Below, piece after piece: positions 8,544 to 16,880 of a DNA stretch of 64,000 bases. The position numbers were made by a program, and so were the translations under genes. Source of the DNA: DATKPE01 sp035524335 (GTDB lineage: Bacteria; Bacteroidota; Ignavibacteria; UBA10030; SZUA-254); the NCBI GenBank assembly GCA_035524335.1, contig DATKPE010000028.1, positions 1-64,000 on the forward strand. The letters run 5' to 3'. Position 1 is the stretch's first letter; each line of letters opens with the position of its first letter. The notes below the pieces were generated by a model. The model searched no databases. It had not been told where the DNA came from and saw only the letters and a program-made list of their open reading frames with translations.

Positions 8544-8792
8544 ATGACGGAACAGAAGACGGAGACGGGCGTGGAGGAGCGGATCGAACGGGCGCTTGAC
8601 ATCTGCCGGCCGTATCTTCATGCCGACGGGGGGGACGTCGAGATCGTTTCCGTCCGCGAAGGGGGGGTGGTTGAACTTCACTTCCGGGGCACCTGCGCGG
8701 TGTGCCCCATGTCCGGGCTGACGCTCCGCGCAGGCATCGAACGGGCCATCCTCCGTTTCGTGCCGGAGATCCGCCGGGTGGAATCGGTCTGA
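8544..8792 (+). CDS. NifU C-terminal-domain (Nfu-type) Fe-S scaffold
   Basis: 82 residues, essentially a lone Nfu domain. It has the ADGGDVEIVSV start motif and the cluster-binding CxxC (GTCAVCPMSG). It would hold and transfer a [4Fe-4S] cluster, with the adjacent Mrp-type ATPase as the obvious partner 12 bases upstream. It closes the forward operon; its stop lies 8 bases from the stop of the convergent ftsE, and a small hairpin overlaps both. Confidence 0.92.
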   Translation: MTEQKTETGVEERIERALDICRPYLHADGGDVEIVSVREGGVVELHFRGTCAVCPMSGLTLRAGIERAILRFVPEIRRVESV

Positions 8793-8805
8793 CCGGGAGG
8801 TCAGA
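8788..8805. other. hairpin spanning the convergent nfu/ftsE stops
   Basis: Perfect 7-bp stem TCTGACC (8788-8794) / GGTCAGA (8799-8805) with loop GGGA. It overlaps both stop codons and has no T-run on either side, so it is at most a weak bidirectional 3'-end signal. Confidence 0.4.
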
Positions 8806-9463
8806 TACCCTGAAGCTGTGACAGCAGTCCGTCCCTGAGAAGCAGAATCCTGCCGCCTGATTTCCGAACGAATTCGTAATTGTGGGTGGCCACCACGACG
8901 GCCGTCCCTTTCCGGTTGATTTCACGAAGAAGCTGGAGGATCTCCGTTGAGGTCACCGGGTCGAGATTGCCGGTCGGTTCGTCCGCCAGAAGGGCGAGCG
9001 GTTGATTGACCAGCGCGCGCGCGATCACGACGCGCTGTTGTTCACCGCCCGACAGCTCGTGCGGGAAACTGTCCCGCTTGTGGCTCAGGCCCACCTGCAT
9101 CAGCACCCTCAGGCTCCTCTCCGCAATCTCCGATTTATGCGTCCCCGTCACCTCGAGCGCGAACGCGACGTTTCCGAAGACCGTCCGCTCTTCGAGCAGT
9201 TTATAATCCTGGAAGACGATGCCGAGGGACCGGCGAATCGTTGCGATTTCATGCCGCTTGATATTTGCGGACCGGAAATCGCCGACCCTGACGTCTCCTT
9301 CGTCAGGGAACAGGTCGAAATAAGTGAGCCGGAGAAGGGTTGTTTTTCCCACACCCGATTCCCCGATGAGACAGACGAACTCTCCCTCCCCGATGTGGGC
9401 GGAAATGCCGGAGAGGATGCGCTGTCCCCTGAGGGACACGGTGACATTTTCAAAATCGATCAT
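8801..9463 (-). CDS. ftsE: cell-division ABC transporter ATPase FtsE
   Basis: 220 residues, a single nucleotide-binding domain: Walker A GESGVGKTT, Q-loop FQDYKLLEERTVFGNV, signature LSGGEQQRV, Walker B LLADEPTGNLD. The Q-loop wording, length and absence of extensions match FtsE more than LolD. FtsE pairs with FtsX at the septum to control peptidoglycan hydrolases; no ftsX is adjacent, as in many Bacteroidota. The ATG overlaps the pdxA stop by 4 bases (ATGA). LolD/MacB-type is the alternative. Confidence 0.82.
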   Translation of the reverse strand: MIDFENVTVSLRGQRILSGISAHIGEGEFVCLIGESGVGKTTLLRLTYFDLFPDEGDVRVGDFRSANIKRHEIATIRRSLGIVFQDYKLLEERTVFGNVAFALEVTGTHKSEIAERSLRVLMQVGLSHKRDSFPHELSGGEQQRVVIARALVNQPLALLADEPTGNLDPVTSTEILQLLREINRKGTAVVVATHNYEFVRKSGGRILLLRDGLLSQLQGI

Positions 9464-10482
9464 GGTGTTTTTTTCATCCGTGTGCGTACAATGTCGGCGG
9501 CCAGCTGAAGCGCGGCTATGGTGCTCCCGGGATCGGCCTTTCCCCTGCCGGCGATGTCGAATGCCGTGCCGTGATCGGGCGATGTCCGGATGATCGAGAG
9601 ACCGGCGGAGAAATTGACTCCCGTGGAAAATTCCAGAAGTTTGAAGGGGATGAGCCCCTGATCGTGATAAATCGAAAAGACGAGATCGAAATCCCTGTAG
9701 CGGCGCGTTCCCCAGAACGCGTCGGGCGGGAAGGGCCCCTCAATCACCGCGGATCTGGGATGAAACTTCCGGAGGAAGGGGAGAAGGATCCTGGTTTCTT
9801 CGGTGCCGAGCAGGCCGTGTTCCCCGGCGTGCGGATTGAGCCCGAGGAGAGCGATGCGCGGAGCCGCAATCCCGAAATCGCGCCGGAGTGACCGGAGTAT
9901 AGTCGATACCCGCTCGCTCAGAAGCGGCTCCCGGATCGCCCGCGGAACCGCGGAGATCGGCATGTGGACCGTCGCAAGGGCGACGCGAAGGGTTCGTCCC
10001 ACAAACATCATCACCACATGGGGCGAATGGGTCAGGTGGGCGAGAAATTCCGTCTGACCGGGATAGCGGTATCCCGCAAGGGAGAGCGCCTCCTTCGAGA
10101 CGGGGGCCGTCACCATCCCCGCAAATTCATGGCGGGTGCACCGTATGGCGGCTTCGCGAAGCGACGCCGCGGCATACGCCCCGCTCTGTCTGGAAAGTCT
10201 TCCGGGAAGCGGATCCGGAGACCGGCCGCTCTGTATTTCGAGGACCGGCACACCCGGGACGGAACCGACCTGCCAGGGATGACGGATCGGGGCAAGCCGC
10301 ACCGACAGCCTCAGCATACGGGCGTATGCGGCGTATACGGAGAGCGATCCGACGAGGACCGGGGTGCAGTGCCGGCGCACGGAGGGGTGAACGACTGCCC
10401 GCAGTCCCACCTCGGGTCCGATGCCGTTCACATCGCCTGTTGTGACGGCGATGAGCGGTTTGTGGGCGGCTGTTGATTTCAC
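9460..10482 (-). CDS. pdxA: 4-hydroxythreonine-4-phosphate dehydrogenase
   Basis: About 340 residues. It starts KPLIAVTTGDVNGIGPEV, carries GMVTAPVSKEAL in the middle, and has the metal/substrate motif SIYHDQGLIPFKLL near the C-terminus; all are PdxA hallmarks. It catalyses the NAD-dependent oxidation of 4-phosphohydroxy-L-threonine in DXP-dependent vitamin B6 synthesis. The frame is open further upstream inside the preceding gene, but the GTG at 10482 is chosen: it begins one base after that gene's TAG and gives the family length. No pdxJ is visible here. Confidence 0.92.
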   Translation of the reverse strand: MKSTAAHKPLIAVTTGDVNGIGPEVGLRAVVHPSVRRHCTPVLVGSLSVYAAYARMLRLSVRLAPIRHPWQVGSVPGVPVLEIQSGRSPDPLPGRLSRQSGAYAAASLREAAIRCTRHEFAGMVTAPVSKEALSLAGYRYPGQTEFLAHLTHSPHVVMMFVGRTLRVALATVHMPISAVPRAIREPLLSERVSTILRSLRRDFGIAAPRIALLGLNPHAGEHGLLGTEETRILLPFLRKFHPRSAVIEGPFPPDAFWGTRRYRDFDLVFSIYHDQGLIPFKLLEFSTGVNFSAGLSIIRTSPDHGTAFDIAGRGKADPGSTIAALQLAADIVRTRMKKTP

Positions 10483-10483
10483 G

Positions 10484-11833
10484 CTAATGGCCGATCTCCT
10501 GGACGAGTGTGTAATTTCCCTGCCTGCTGTTGTCCCTGAAGATGAATTGCCGGTGTAGTCCGGCGTAGCTCCAGATTTCCTGGGGAGCACCGCCCGGGTT
10601 CAGTTCCCGGTCCACCGAGGAGGGGGGTCCGTAGAGCATGTAGATTCTTCCCCTGTCTGTCCGCATGCCGTCCGGCTGGTGATAGGTGGCGTATTGTGCC
10701 ATGGCGATGTCCGCCCTCCGATAGTATTCCGCCTGCAGTTCGTTCCAGGCGGTGCGGGGGGTCGGATCAAGATCTTTCCAGAATTTTCGGAACAGACGGT
10801 CCTGCTCATCACCCTTGGCGTGGGAGAGCCTGTCAAAATCGCCGGGTGGGAGGAGGTATTCGAGCGCTTCGACTGCCGTCGTGCGGTTCCGGAGAGTCCG
10901 TGGTTTGTCGGGCCAGATGATCGCGACGTGCTGGTGTCTCGACACCACGGTATGTGCTCCGCTCCTGCAGGAGACGGAAAATTCGTAATCACCCTGCTCG
11001 AGCGTGTCGCCGGGGACGGCGAAAACGATCATTCGCATGCCGGGGGCGGAGGATCTTTCCATGCGGTAGTCCGCAGAGGTGTCTGAAAAGACAGGCCGGA
11101 AGATTCTCCCGTCCGGAGGGATGATGCGGGGGAGCGAATCGGTTGTGATCGTGTCGGCCGGCCCGCCTTCCCTGCCGGGCCGGGTGATCGTCAGCACGGT
11201 GTGCAGATCGCGCAAAGAGTCGGAACACCGCAGGCGGAGGACGCAGAAGGCATTGTTTCCGAAGACCAGATTGCCGCCGCGGTTGACGGGAATCCATGAC
11301 CGTGAGGTATCCCCCGATGTTTCCGTGAAGAGGATGTCGTCCAGGGAAGGGGATGCGGGGATTCCGTCGGGAATCACGAGGCCGGGGATGCGGTCGGAGA
11401 TCTGCCGCCGCGATTGCCTGTCGATGATGTCGCAGTGTATCGTATATGGGCCGGGGGCGATGCGCGCGGTGACGGCGCCCTGAAGATTCCGGCTCCTGAG
11501 GGAATCGGCTTCGGAGGTTGCCGAGGAGAGATCCGTCTGGATGATTTTCCTGAAAACCGATCCATTGTCTCTGTTGAGAAGTTCGATGGTAATCTCGGCA
11601 TCGGCGGTGAAGTTCTCCGAAGCGGGAGAGGATCTGCTGAAGATAAAAAAATCGTACCGGATTCTGTAGAGGATTTCGGCTGTACCAGTGTTATCGCCGG
11701 GAGTCGACCACCCATGAAATTCGATTGAATACGGATTCAGAAAGGAATCTCCCTCCCCGCGGTGCTGACTTTTGGTAACTGCGGGAGTAAGAAAAAGAGG
11801 TATGAGTAAAATGCTGAAAAGTCTAGGTATCAT
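10484..11833 (-). CDS. GWxTD-domain secreted protein
   Basis: 449 residues with a signal peptide (MIPRLFSILLIPLFLTPAVT). The middle is beta-rich and unrecognised. The last ~120 residues form the GWxTD domain found in Bacteroidota, Ignavibacteria and Acidobacteria: FRKFWKDLDPTPRTAWNEL, RGRIYMLYGPPSSVDRE, and the end EIWSYAGL...FIFRD. Function of the domain is unknown; it is typical of exported proteins. It begins the reverse string GWxTD-pdxA-ftsE. A divergent promoter region separates it from the surface-protein gene at 12104. Confidence 0.88.
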   Translation of the reverse strand: MIPRLFSILLIPLFLTPAVTKSQHRGEGDSFLNPYSIEFHGWSTPGDNTGTAEILYRIRYDFFIFSRSSPASENFTADAEITIELLNRDNGSVFRKIIQTDLSSATSEADSLRSRNLQGAVTARIAPGPYTIHCDIIDRQSRRQISDRIPGLVIPDGIPASPSLDDILFTETSGDTSRSWIPVNRGGNLVFGNNAFCVLRLRCSDSLRDLHTVLTITRPGREGGPADTITTDSLPRIIPPDGRIFRPVFSDTSADYRMERSSAPGMRMIVFAVPGDTLEQGDYEFSVSCRSGAHTVVSRHQHVAIIWPDKPRTLRNRTTAVEALEYLLPPGDFDRLSHAKGDEQDRLFRKFWKDLDPTPRTAWNELQAEYYRRADIAMAQYATYHQPDGMRTDRGRIYMLYGPPSSVDRELNPGGAPQEIWSYAGLHRQFIFRDNSRQGNYTLVQEIGH

Positions 11834-11855
11834 AATACGTTAGAGGGATAGTGTC

Positions 11856-11884
11856 AATGTACAAATGGGGCTAAAAAAATGCAA
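11856..11884 (-). promoter_or_regulatory. promoter for the GWxTD-pdxA-ftsE string
   Basis: Read on the minus strand: -35 TTGCAT (11884-11879), 17-base spacer, -10 TACATT (11861-11856). The start codon at 11833 lies about 16 bases after the predicted transcription start. Confidence 0.55.
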
Positions 11885-11918
11885 GAAAAGAGAAAAATTT
11901 GGAAGTTATCCACCGGAC

Positions 11919-11947
11919 TTGACATTCGCACGGAAGTTCCCTATCAT
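11919..11947 (+). promoter_or_regulatory. promoter for surface-protein gene 12104
   Basis: -35 TTGACA (11919-11924), 17-base spacer, -10 TATCAT (11942-11947). The predicted start near 11954 implies a leader of about 150 bases, AT-rich at first, with a small CCCGT/ACGGG hairpin around 12033-12049 and a GAGGGA ribosome binding site at 12090-12095. Confidence 0.6.
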
Positions 11948-12103
11948 CAATGACTTATGGGTATAGCTTCAAATAATAAATTAAATGATAACCACATGTA
12001 ACTGTTATTTTAGCTGAATGCGGTACGCTTTACCCGTTCATGCACGGGCGGGCGGCAATCCTAAATCACACTACTTTTAACATTTTTATGAGGGATCGTT
12101 CAT

Positions 12104-13837
12104 ATGAAAAAAATGTGCGGAGTGTTCTTGGTAATTTTTTTGATCACAGGGGTTGCCCTCGGCGGAATTCCTGCAAGTCAGGTGCCGAACCAGATTGCGT
12201 ATCAGGGCCTCCTGACCACCACGGCAGGCGCCCCGGTGACGAATGGAAGCTACAACATCAAGTTTGAACTCTACGCGCTTCCGAGCGGGGGGAGTGCGCT
12301 CTGGACCGAAACGCAATCGGGTGTCCCGGTACAGAACGGCACATTCTCAGTATATCTCGGTTCTCTCACGCCGCTTCCGGCGATCTTCAATCAGCCGCTG
12401 TATCTGCAGGTCACGGCACTGGCCGGGCCCAGTATCTCCGTGTCGACGACATTTCCGCGGACGGCGTTTGCCAGCGTACCGTATTCGCTCTCGCTACATC
12501 TTCCCTTCGTCGGGCTCGGCAGTCAGAGCGGCACAAACTCGATTCTGAACATCGGTAATCTCGGGAGCGGCTATGCGATCATGGGCTCGCAGGATTCCCT
12601 CAACGGCACCAATCCGGGGATCATCGGTCAGACGAACAGCGTCGATGGATATGCGCTCGGATTGGAGGGAATTGCTCTGAGTACCGATCCTGGAGGATTT
12701 TCGACCGGCGTCCGCGGCATCAGCAACGGCACATTCGGAGACGGCATCGGTGTTTGGGGGTCCCAGAACGGTTACGGATGGGGCGTCTATGGCTATACAC
12801 CGAGTGGTATCGGGGTATATGGGTTTAGCAGCGATGGGTGGGGAGTTGAAGGCTTCTCGGAAACGTCGTACGGGCTCGATGCGGAGTCGTACAGCTCCTA
12901 CGGCGCCTACGTCCACTCCGTTTCGAACTACGGAATGTATGCTGTTTCTGATTCAAGTCTGGCGATTGAAGCTTATTCACCCTACACTACCGCTGTCCTG
13001 AGCGTATCCGACAGTTCGGTCGGTGTCTGGGGTGCGACAGGTTCCTATTCAGGATTCGGTGTGTTATCGTGGGGACCGTTTGCAGTTTCGGGGAGCGGCG
13101 ATAACTCCGTGATCCTGCCCGACGATGCCATTGATTCCTATGAAATTCTCGATGAGCCGGGTGTGTCGGCTACAGCGAATGCAGGATTCTTTCAGATCAC
13201 TGCGGCGACAACGGTCTACAGAATTGACTCGACCGTTATCACCGTTCCTGCACCGGGGAAAGTCCTCGTCCAGGCAACCGGGTACATCCTGTACAATCAT
13301 ACCAATGGCGTGGAGGAAAATTTAGCAACCAATCTGGACACCACGACAACGTCGGTCTCAAACTTTTTCACGGCGGGGGTGAGTTCATTTACCTGTTCAT
13401 CGGTTCTTCCGTCATTCACCGACGGACGCGGATCGTTCGCCAACGTGCGGCTGTTTGATGCTCCTGCCGCAGGGACGTACACATTCTATCTCGTCGCGGA
13501 AGAGTACAGCGGAAATGTTTCCCAAACATATGTTTCCTTCCCCTACCTGTCGGCGACATACTTCCCGACCGCGTACGGGTCGACCCCGGTTTCGATCACT
13601 CCGTCGTCATCCAGGGGGGGTGAACTCGCCGCTGATGGTGGAAGCGTCCGGGTGCAGACAGCTGCCCAATTCTCTGCCGAGAAGAGTGCGGCGATGAACA
13701 GGGCGATCAACAGCCTCCAGTCCCGCCTGCAGTCCCTTGAAACGCAGATGGCGAATGCAAAGGCCACACGCTCGGCCGCCAAACAGACCGCGTCAAAGCA
13801 TGCGTCCGGCAAGCAAAAAGCCGGCCGCGCGAACTGA
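12104..13837 (+). CDS. secreted repeat-rich surface protein (GVxG-repeat stalk)
   Basis: 577 residues. A signal peptide (MKKMCGVFLVIFLITGVALG) is followed by a beta-sandwich-like region starting VPNQIAYQGLLTT, an opening common in uncharacterised Ignavibacteria surface proteins. Residues ~185-330 hold degenerate short repeats of the type G(I/V)GVWGS, WGVYGY, IGVYGF, WGVEGF, YGLDAE, YGAYVH, resembling fibrous beta-prism stalks. A second globular region follows (~340-500). The end (~535-577) is a Lys/Ala-rich amphipathic helix that could trimerise. There is no clear T9SS sorting domain, so export is by the signal peptide and surface fate is uncertain. It sits 18 bases before a T9SS cargo gene, probably the same operon. 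No enzymatic function recognised. Confidence 0.85.
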   Translation: MKKMCGVFLVIFLITGVALGGIPASQVPNQIAYQGLLTTTAGAPVTNGSYNIKFELYALPSGGSALWTETQSGVPVQNGTFSVYLGSLTPLPAIFNQPLYLQVTALAGPSISVSTTFPRTAFASVPYSLSLHLPFVGLGSQSGTNSILNIGNLGSGYAIMGSQDSLNGTNPGIIGQTNSVDGYALGLEGIALSTDPGGFSTGVRGISNGTFGDGIGVWGSQNGYGWGVYGYTPSGIGVYGFSSDGWGVEGFSETSYGLDAESYSSYGAYVHSVSNYGMYAVSDSSLAIEAYSPYTTAVLSVSDSSVGVWGATGSYSGFGVLSWGPFAVSGSGDNSVILPDDAIDSYEILDEPGVSATANAGFFQITAATTVYRIDSTVITVPAPGKVLVQATGYILYNHTNGVEENLATNLDTTTTSVSNFFTAGVSSFTCSSVLPSFTDGRGSFANVRLFDAPAAGTYTFYLVAEEYSGNVSQTYVSFPYLSATYFPTAYGSTPVSITPSSSRGGELAADGGSVRVQTAAQFSAEKSAAMNRAINSLQSRLQSLETQMANAKATRSAAKQTASKHASGKQKAGRAN

Positions 13838-13855
13838 TGACGCCCAGGTGAACCC

Positions 13856-15298
13856 ATGAAAAAATCACTCATCTTCTGGTGCATCCTGATCGCGTTCCTG
13901 TACCTTCCGGTGTCGGGACAAACGGTCACGCTGCCCTGGAGCGCTGTGGACGGCGGCGGACACCGCGACACCCTCCATGGGTTGTCGCTCTACTCTGTCG
14001 CCGGACAGCCGACCGGCGGGGTAGTCACGAACGGGGGATTTGTCCTCGAAAACGGATACCTCAGCGGTCTGCGCGTTCTGCAGGGGACGACGGCCACCGT
14101 TTTTCAGACGGTAGGCAGCGGCTGGAACATGATTTCCGTTCCGGTGCAGGTGGCCGATTATCACAAAACAACGCTCTATCCGGGCGCCGCCTCCAATGCC
14201 TTCTTCTACAGCAGCGGATACGCGGTGGCTCCGGTTCTGGCAAACGGCGTGGGGTACTGGCTGCAGTATGCATCCGCAGCTCCCATTTTCGTTTCCGGCG
14301 CCGCGATCGCGGCGGAAACTCTTGCGGTCTACACCGGCTGGAATATGATCGGTCCGCCGTCGTATCCGCTTCTGAAATCCGCGATCGTGGTGAACGGCAC
14401 CACAACCCTCTCGAACTATTTTTCCTATAAAAACGGCTACGGCTATCAGGTGGTCGACACCCTCTTTCCAGGCCTGGCATACTGGATCCAGGTAAGCGGG
14501 AACGGCACCTTCATTCTCGGGGCCGGCTCGCTCGCGCAGAAACTGCTCCCGCCGGCTGTCCTGGAGGTGGATAAGTCGGGCCACTCTGCAGATCCTCTCC
14601 TGTCATCACGGCAGTGGGAAGAGGTGAAGAATTTCAGCTCCATCACCTTTACCGACGCGGGAGGGGTCCAGCGGACGCTCTACTATTCGCACAGCGTTCC
14701 GCAGGGAACCGACCTGAGCGCCTACACACTCCCGCCGGTCGCGCCGGACAACCTGCTCGATGTCCGGTTCAGCTCGCAAAGGACCGTCACCGCCGCAGAT
14801 CCTGCATCGTTTCCGGCGGCTTTTCCGGTGGCGCTTACGGGCGGTAGATATCCCGTGACGATTTCGTGGAAGGGAAGCGCGGAGCGGAGCGGAGATTATC
14901 TCCTCTGGACCGACAGCCATGGGAAAAAGAACGAGGCGAGCTTTGCCGCGGACGGTGAACTGACGCTGAATGCACCGGACGGAATATCCGGACTCCGGAT
15001 CGTCATGGACCACGCGGCGGCGCCCGATCTCCCGAAATCGTTCGCGCTCTACCAGAATTACCCGAACCCCTTCAACCCCTCCACGACAATCCGTTACGAC
15101 GTGGCAAAGGCGGGGATGGTCCATCTCGCCGTTTATAATCTCCTCGGGGAAGAGGTGGTCTCACTGGTGAATGCGGTACGTCAACCGGGAAGGTACTCGG
15201 TTCCGTTCATGGCCGAACGGCTTGCCAGCGGCGTCTATTTCTACCGCCTCGAAGCCGGGGAAGTGCAGTTTACGAAGAAACTTGTTCTGATGAAGTAA
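13856..15298 (+). CDS. T9SS-secreted protein with C-terminal sorting domain
   Basis: 480 residues. Signal peptide MKKSLIFWCILIAFLYLPVSG. Two copies of a ~90-residue GWNMI-type module (SGWNMISVPVQV... and TGWNMIGPPSYP...) are each followed by a GYWLQ or AYWIQ strand; the same module occurs in the giant protein at 25915. The C-terminal ~85 residues are a type A T9SS sorting domain: LYQNYPNPFNPSTTIRYDV, then VYNLLGEEVVSLV, ASGVYFYRLEAG and the basic end KKLVLMK. It should be exported by Sec, then cross the outer membrane through T9SS and be anchored or released. Biological role unknown. Confidence 0.92.
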   Translation: MKKSLIFWCILIAFLYLPVSGQTVTLPWSAVDGGGHRDTLHGLSLYSVAGQPTGGVVTNGGFVLENGYLSGLRVLQGTTATVFQTVGSGWNMISVPVQVADYHKTTLYPGAASNAFFYSSGYAVAPVLANGVGYWLQYASAAPIFVSGAAIAAETLAVYTGWNMIGPPSYPLLKSAIVVNGTTTLSNYFSYKNGYGYQVVDTLFPGLAYWIQVSGNGTFILGAGSLAQKLLPPAVLEVDKSGHSADPLLSSRQWEEVKNFSSITFTDAGGVQRTLYYSHSVPQGTDLSAYTLPPVAPDNLLDVRFSSQRTVTAADPASFPAAFPVALTGGRYPVTISWKGSAERSGDYLLWTDSHGKKNEASFAADGELTLNAPDGISGLRIVMDHAAAPDLPKSFALYQNYPNPFNPSTTIRYDVAKAGMVHLAVYNLLGEEVVSLVNAVRQPGRYSVPFMAERLASGVYFYRLEAGEVQFTKKLVLMK

Positions 15299-15312
15299 AC
15301 GGTCGGATCTTG

Positions 15313-15351
15313 AACGCGGCGCTCTCCCCCCCGGAGGGCGCCGCGTTTTTT
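15313..15351 (+). terminator. strong intrinsic terminator after the T9SS cargo gene
   Basis: 10-bp stem AACGCGGCGC (15313-15322) / GCGCCGCGTT (15338-15347), extendable inward by CTCC/GGAG, followed by a T-run 15346-15351. It reaches the last codon of the convergent pepA, so it separates the two units. Confidence 0.85.
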
Positions 15352-16846
15352 ATTGCCATCGCTTCAGAAATTCCGTCAGGAGTCGCACCCCCACACCGGA
15401 TCCGCCTTTCGGCGCGTAGGGAAGAGCTTCTTCCAGGATCGCCGTTCCGGCAATGTCGAGATGCACCCACCGGTAATCCCCTGTGAACCGTTTGAGGAAC
15501 AGCGCCGCCGTGATAGCACCGGCCCATCGGCCTCCGACATTCCGGACATCGGCGACATCGCTCTTGATTTGTTTTTCATATTCCTCGTACAGCGGGAGTT
15601 CCCAGACCCGTTCGAAAGTTGTCTCGCCGGCCGACTTCAGCGTGTCCATCACCTCCCGGTCGGTGCCCATCATCCCGGTGGCATGGTGCCCGAGTGCGAC
15701 CACGCAGGCTCCCGTGAGCGTAGCCAGATCGATGACCACGGAGGGGGAGAGCGTCGAAGCGTAGGCGAGAGCATCCGCCAGGATGAGCCGCCCCTCGGCG
15801 TCGGTGTTGTCGATTTCGGAGGTGATGCCGCCGTAATGCCGTATGATATCGCCCGGTCGCATGGCCGACCCTCCGAGCAGGTTCTCCGTCGCCGGAATAA
15901 GGCCGATGACCCGGTGGGGAAGGCGAAGCCGCGCCGACGCCTCGAGAGTGGCCAGTACAGCCGCCGCTCCCGACATATCCATCTTCATTTCCGCCATACC
16001 GGCCGCGGGCTTGATCGAAATTCCCCCCGCATCGAACGTCACCCCTTTGCCGACCAGGACGACTGGCTTTGCCTTGGGGTCTGCGCCCGCGTGCTCCAGG
16101 ACGATGAATCGGGCGGGTCGGTCGCTTCCGGCATTCACGGCCAGAAGACCTCCGAATCCCGCCTGCCCGATCTTTTTCTTGTCCCATACCGTCGCGGTGT
16201 ACCCGTATCGTCCGGCCGATTCCTTTGCGGCGTCGGCCAGCGTTTCGGGGTAGAGCTCGTTCGGCGGGGCGTTTTCAAGATCCCGTGCAAAACAGGTCGA
16301 CTCGCAGACGATGACGGCCCGCCTGACAGACTGTTTCACGGCCTTTTCATCCGTCCGGGCGCTGACGCAGAGCCGCAGTTCTCTGATCGTCGTATTTCCG
16401 GCGTTCTGTTTGGAGAGGTACCTGACATACCGGTAATTACCGAGGATGGCCCCCTCCGTCAGGGCGTATGCGATATCCGTCTGGGGCATGGTGTCGGTCC
16501 CGTCGGGGACGACGAGTGCGAGGGTTTCAGCCCGGTTTTTTTTCGCTTCGGTAACCGCCGCCGCCGCTGCACGGCGGAATGCCTCAGCGCGGTTCATCTT
16601 TTGGGAGCCCGCTCCCGCGAGAAACAGGAGGGGAGCGGCGATTTTCCGATCGGTATGAATCGTGAGGATCTCACCTGATTTTCCTGTGAAGTGCGCCGAT
16701 GCGGTGATCTGGTCGGCCTTCCTGCCGAAATACGGACGGAGGTCCCGCAGGACGTTCTGGAACTCCGCCTTCTCCTCAGGCAGAAATACCGCAACTGCAT
16801 CGCACTTTGTATTTTTTACCGATGTGTCGACCGGAGTTACTTTCAC
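15350..16846 (-). CDS. pepA: leucyl aminopeptidase (M17 family)
   Basis: 498 residues with the chosen start, close to E. coli PepA (503). Active-site motifs are present: GKGVTFDAGGISIKPAAGM and DMSGAAAV (metal and catalytic lysines) and the family signature NTDAEGRLILADAL. It is a two-metal cytosolic hexameric exopeptidase that removes N-terminal residues. The open frame extends ~50 codons upstream, but those residues are not PepA-like. The GTG at 16846 (VKVTPVDT) has a GAGGAG ribosome binding site nearby and fits the family length. It is 34 bases downstream of the NrnA-like gene, likely co-transcribed. Confidence 0.95.
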   Translation of the reverse strand: MKVTPVDTSVKNTKCDAVAVFLPEEKAEFQNVLRDLRPYFGRKADQITASAHFTGKSGEILTIHTDRKIAAPLLFLAGAGSQKMNRAEAFRRAAAAAVTEAKKNRAETLALVVPDGTDTMPQTDIAYALTEGAILGNYRYVRYLSKQNAGNTTIRELRLCVSARTDEKAVKQSVRRAVIVCESTCFARDLENAPPNELYPETLADAAKESAGRYGYTATVWDKKKIGQAGFGGLLAVNAGSDRPARFIVLEHAGADPKAKPVVLVGKGVTFDAGGISIKPAAGMAEMKMDMSGAAAVLATLEASARLRLPHRVIGLIPATENLLGGSAMRPGDIIRHYGGITSEIDNTDAEGRLILADALAYASTLSPSVVIDLATLTGACVVALGHHATGMMGTDREVMDTLKSAGETTFERVWELPLYEEYEKQIKSDVADVRNVGGRWAGAITAALFLKRFTGDYRWVHLDIAGTAILEEALPYAPKGGSGVGVRLLTEFLKRWQ

Positions 16847-16880
16847 TGCGCGTGCTCCTCGGAAATGATTGAATGCTTCG

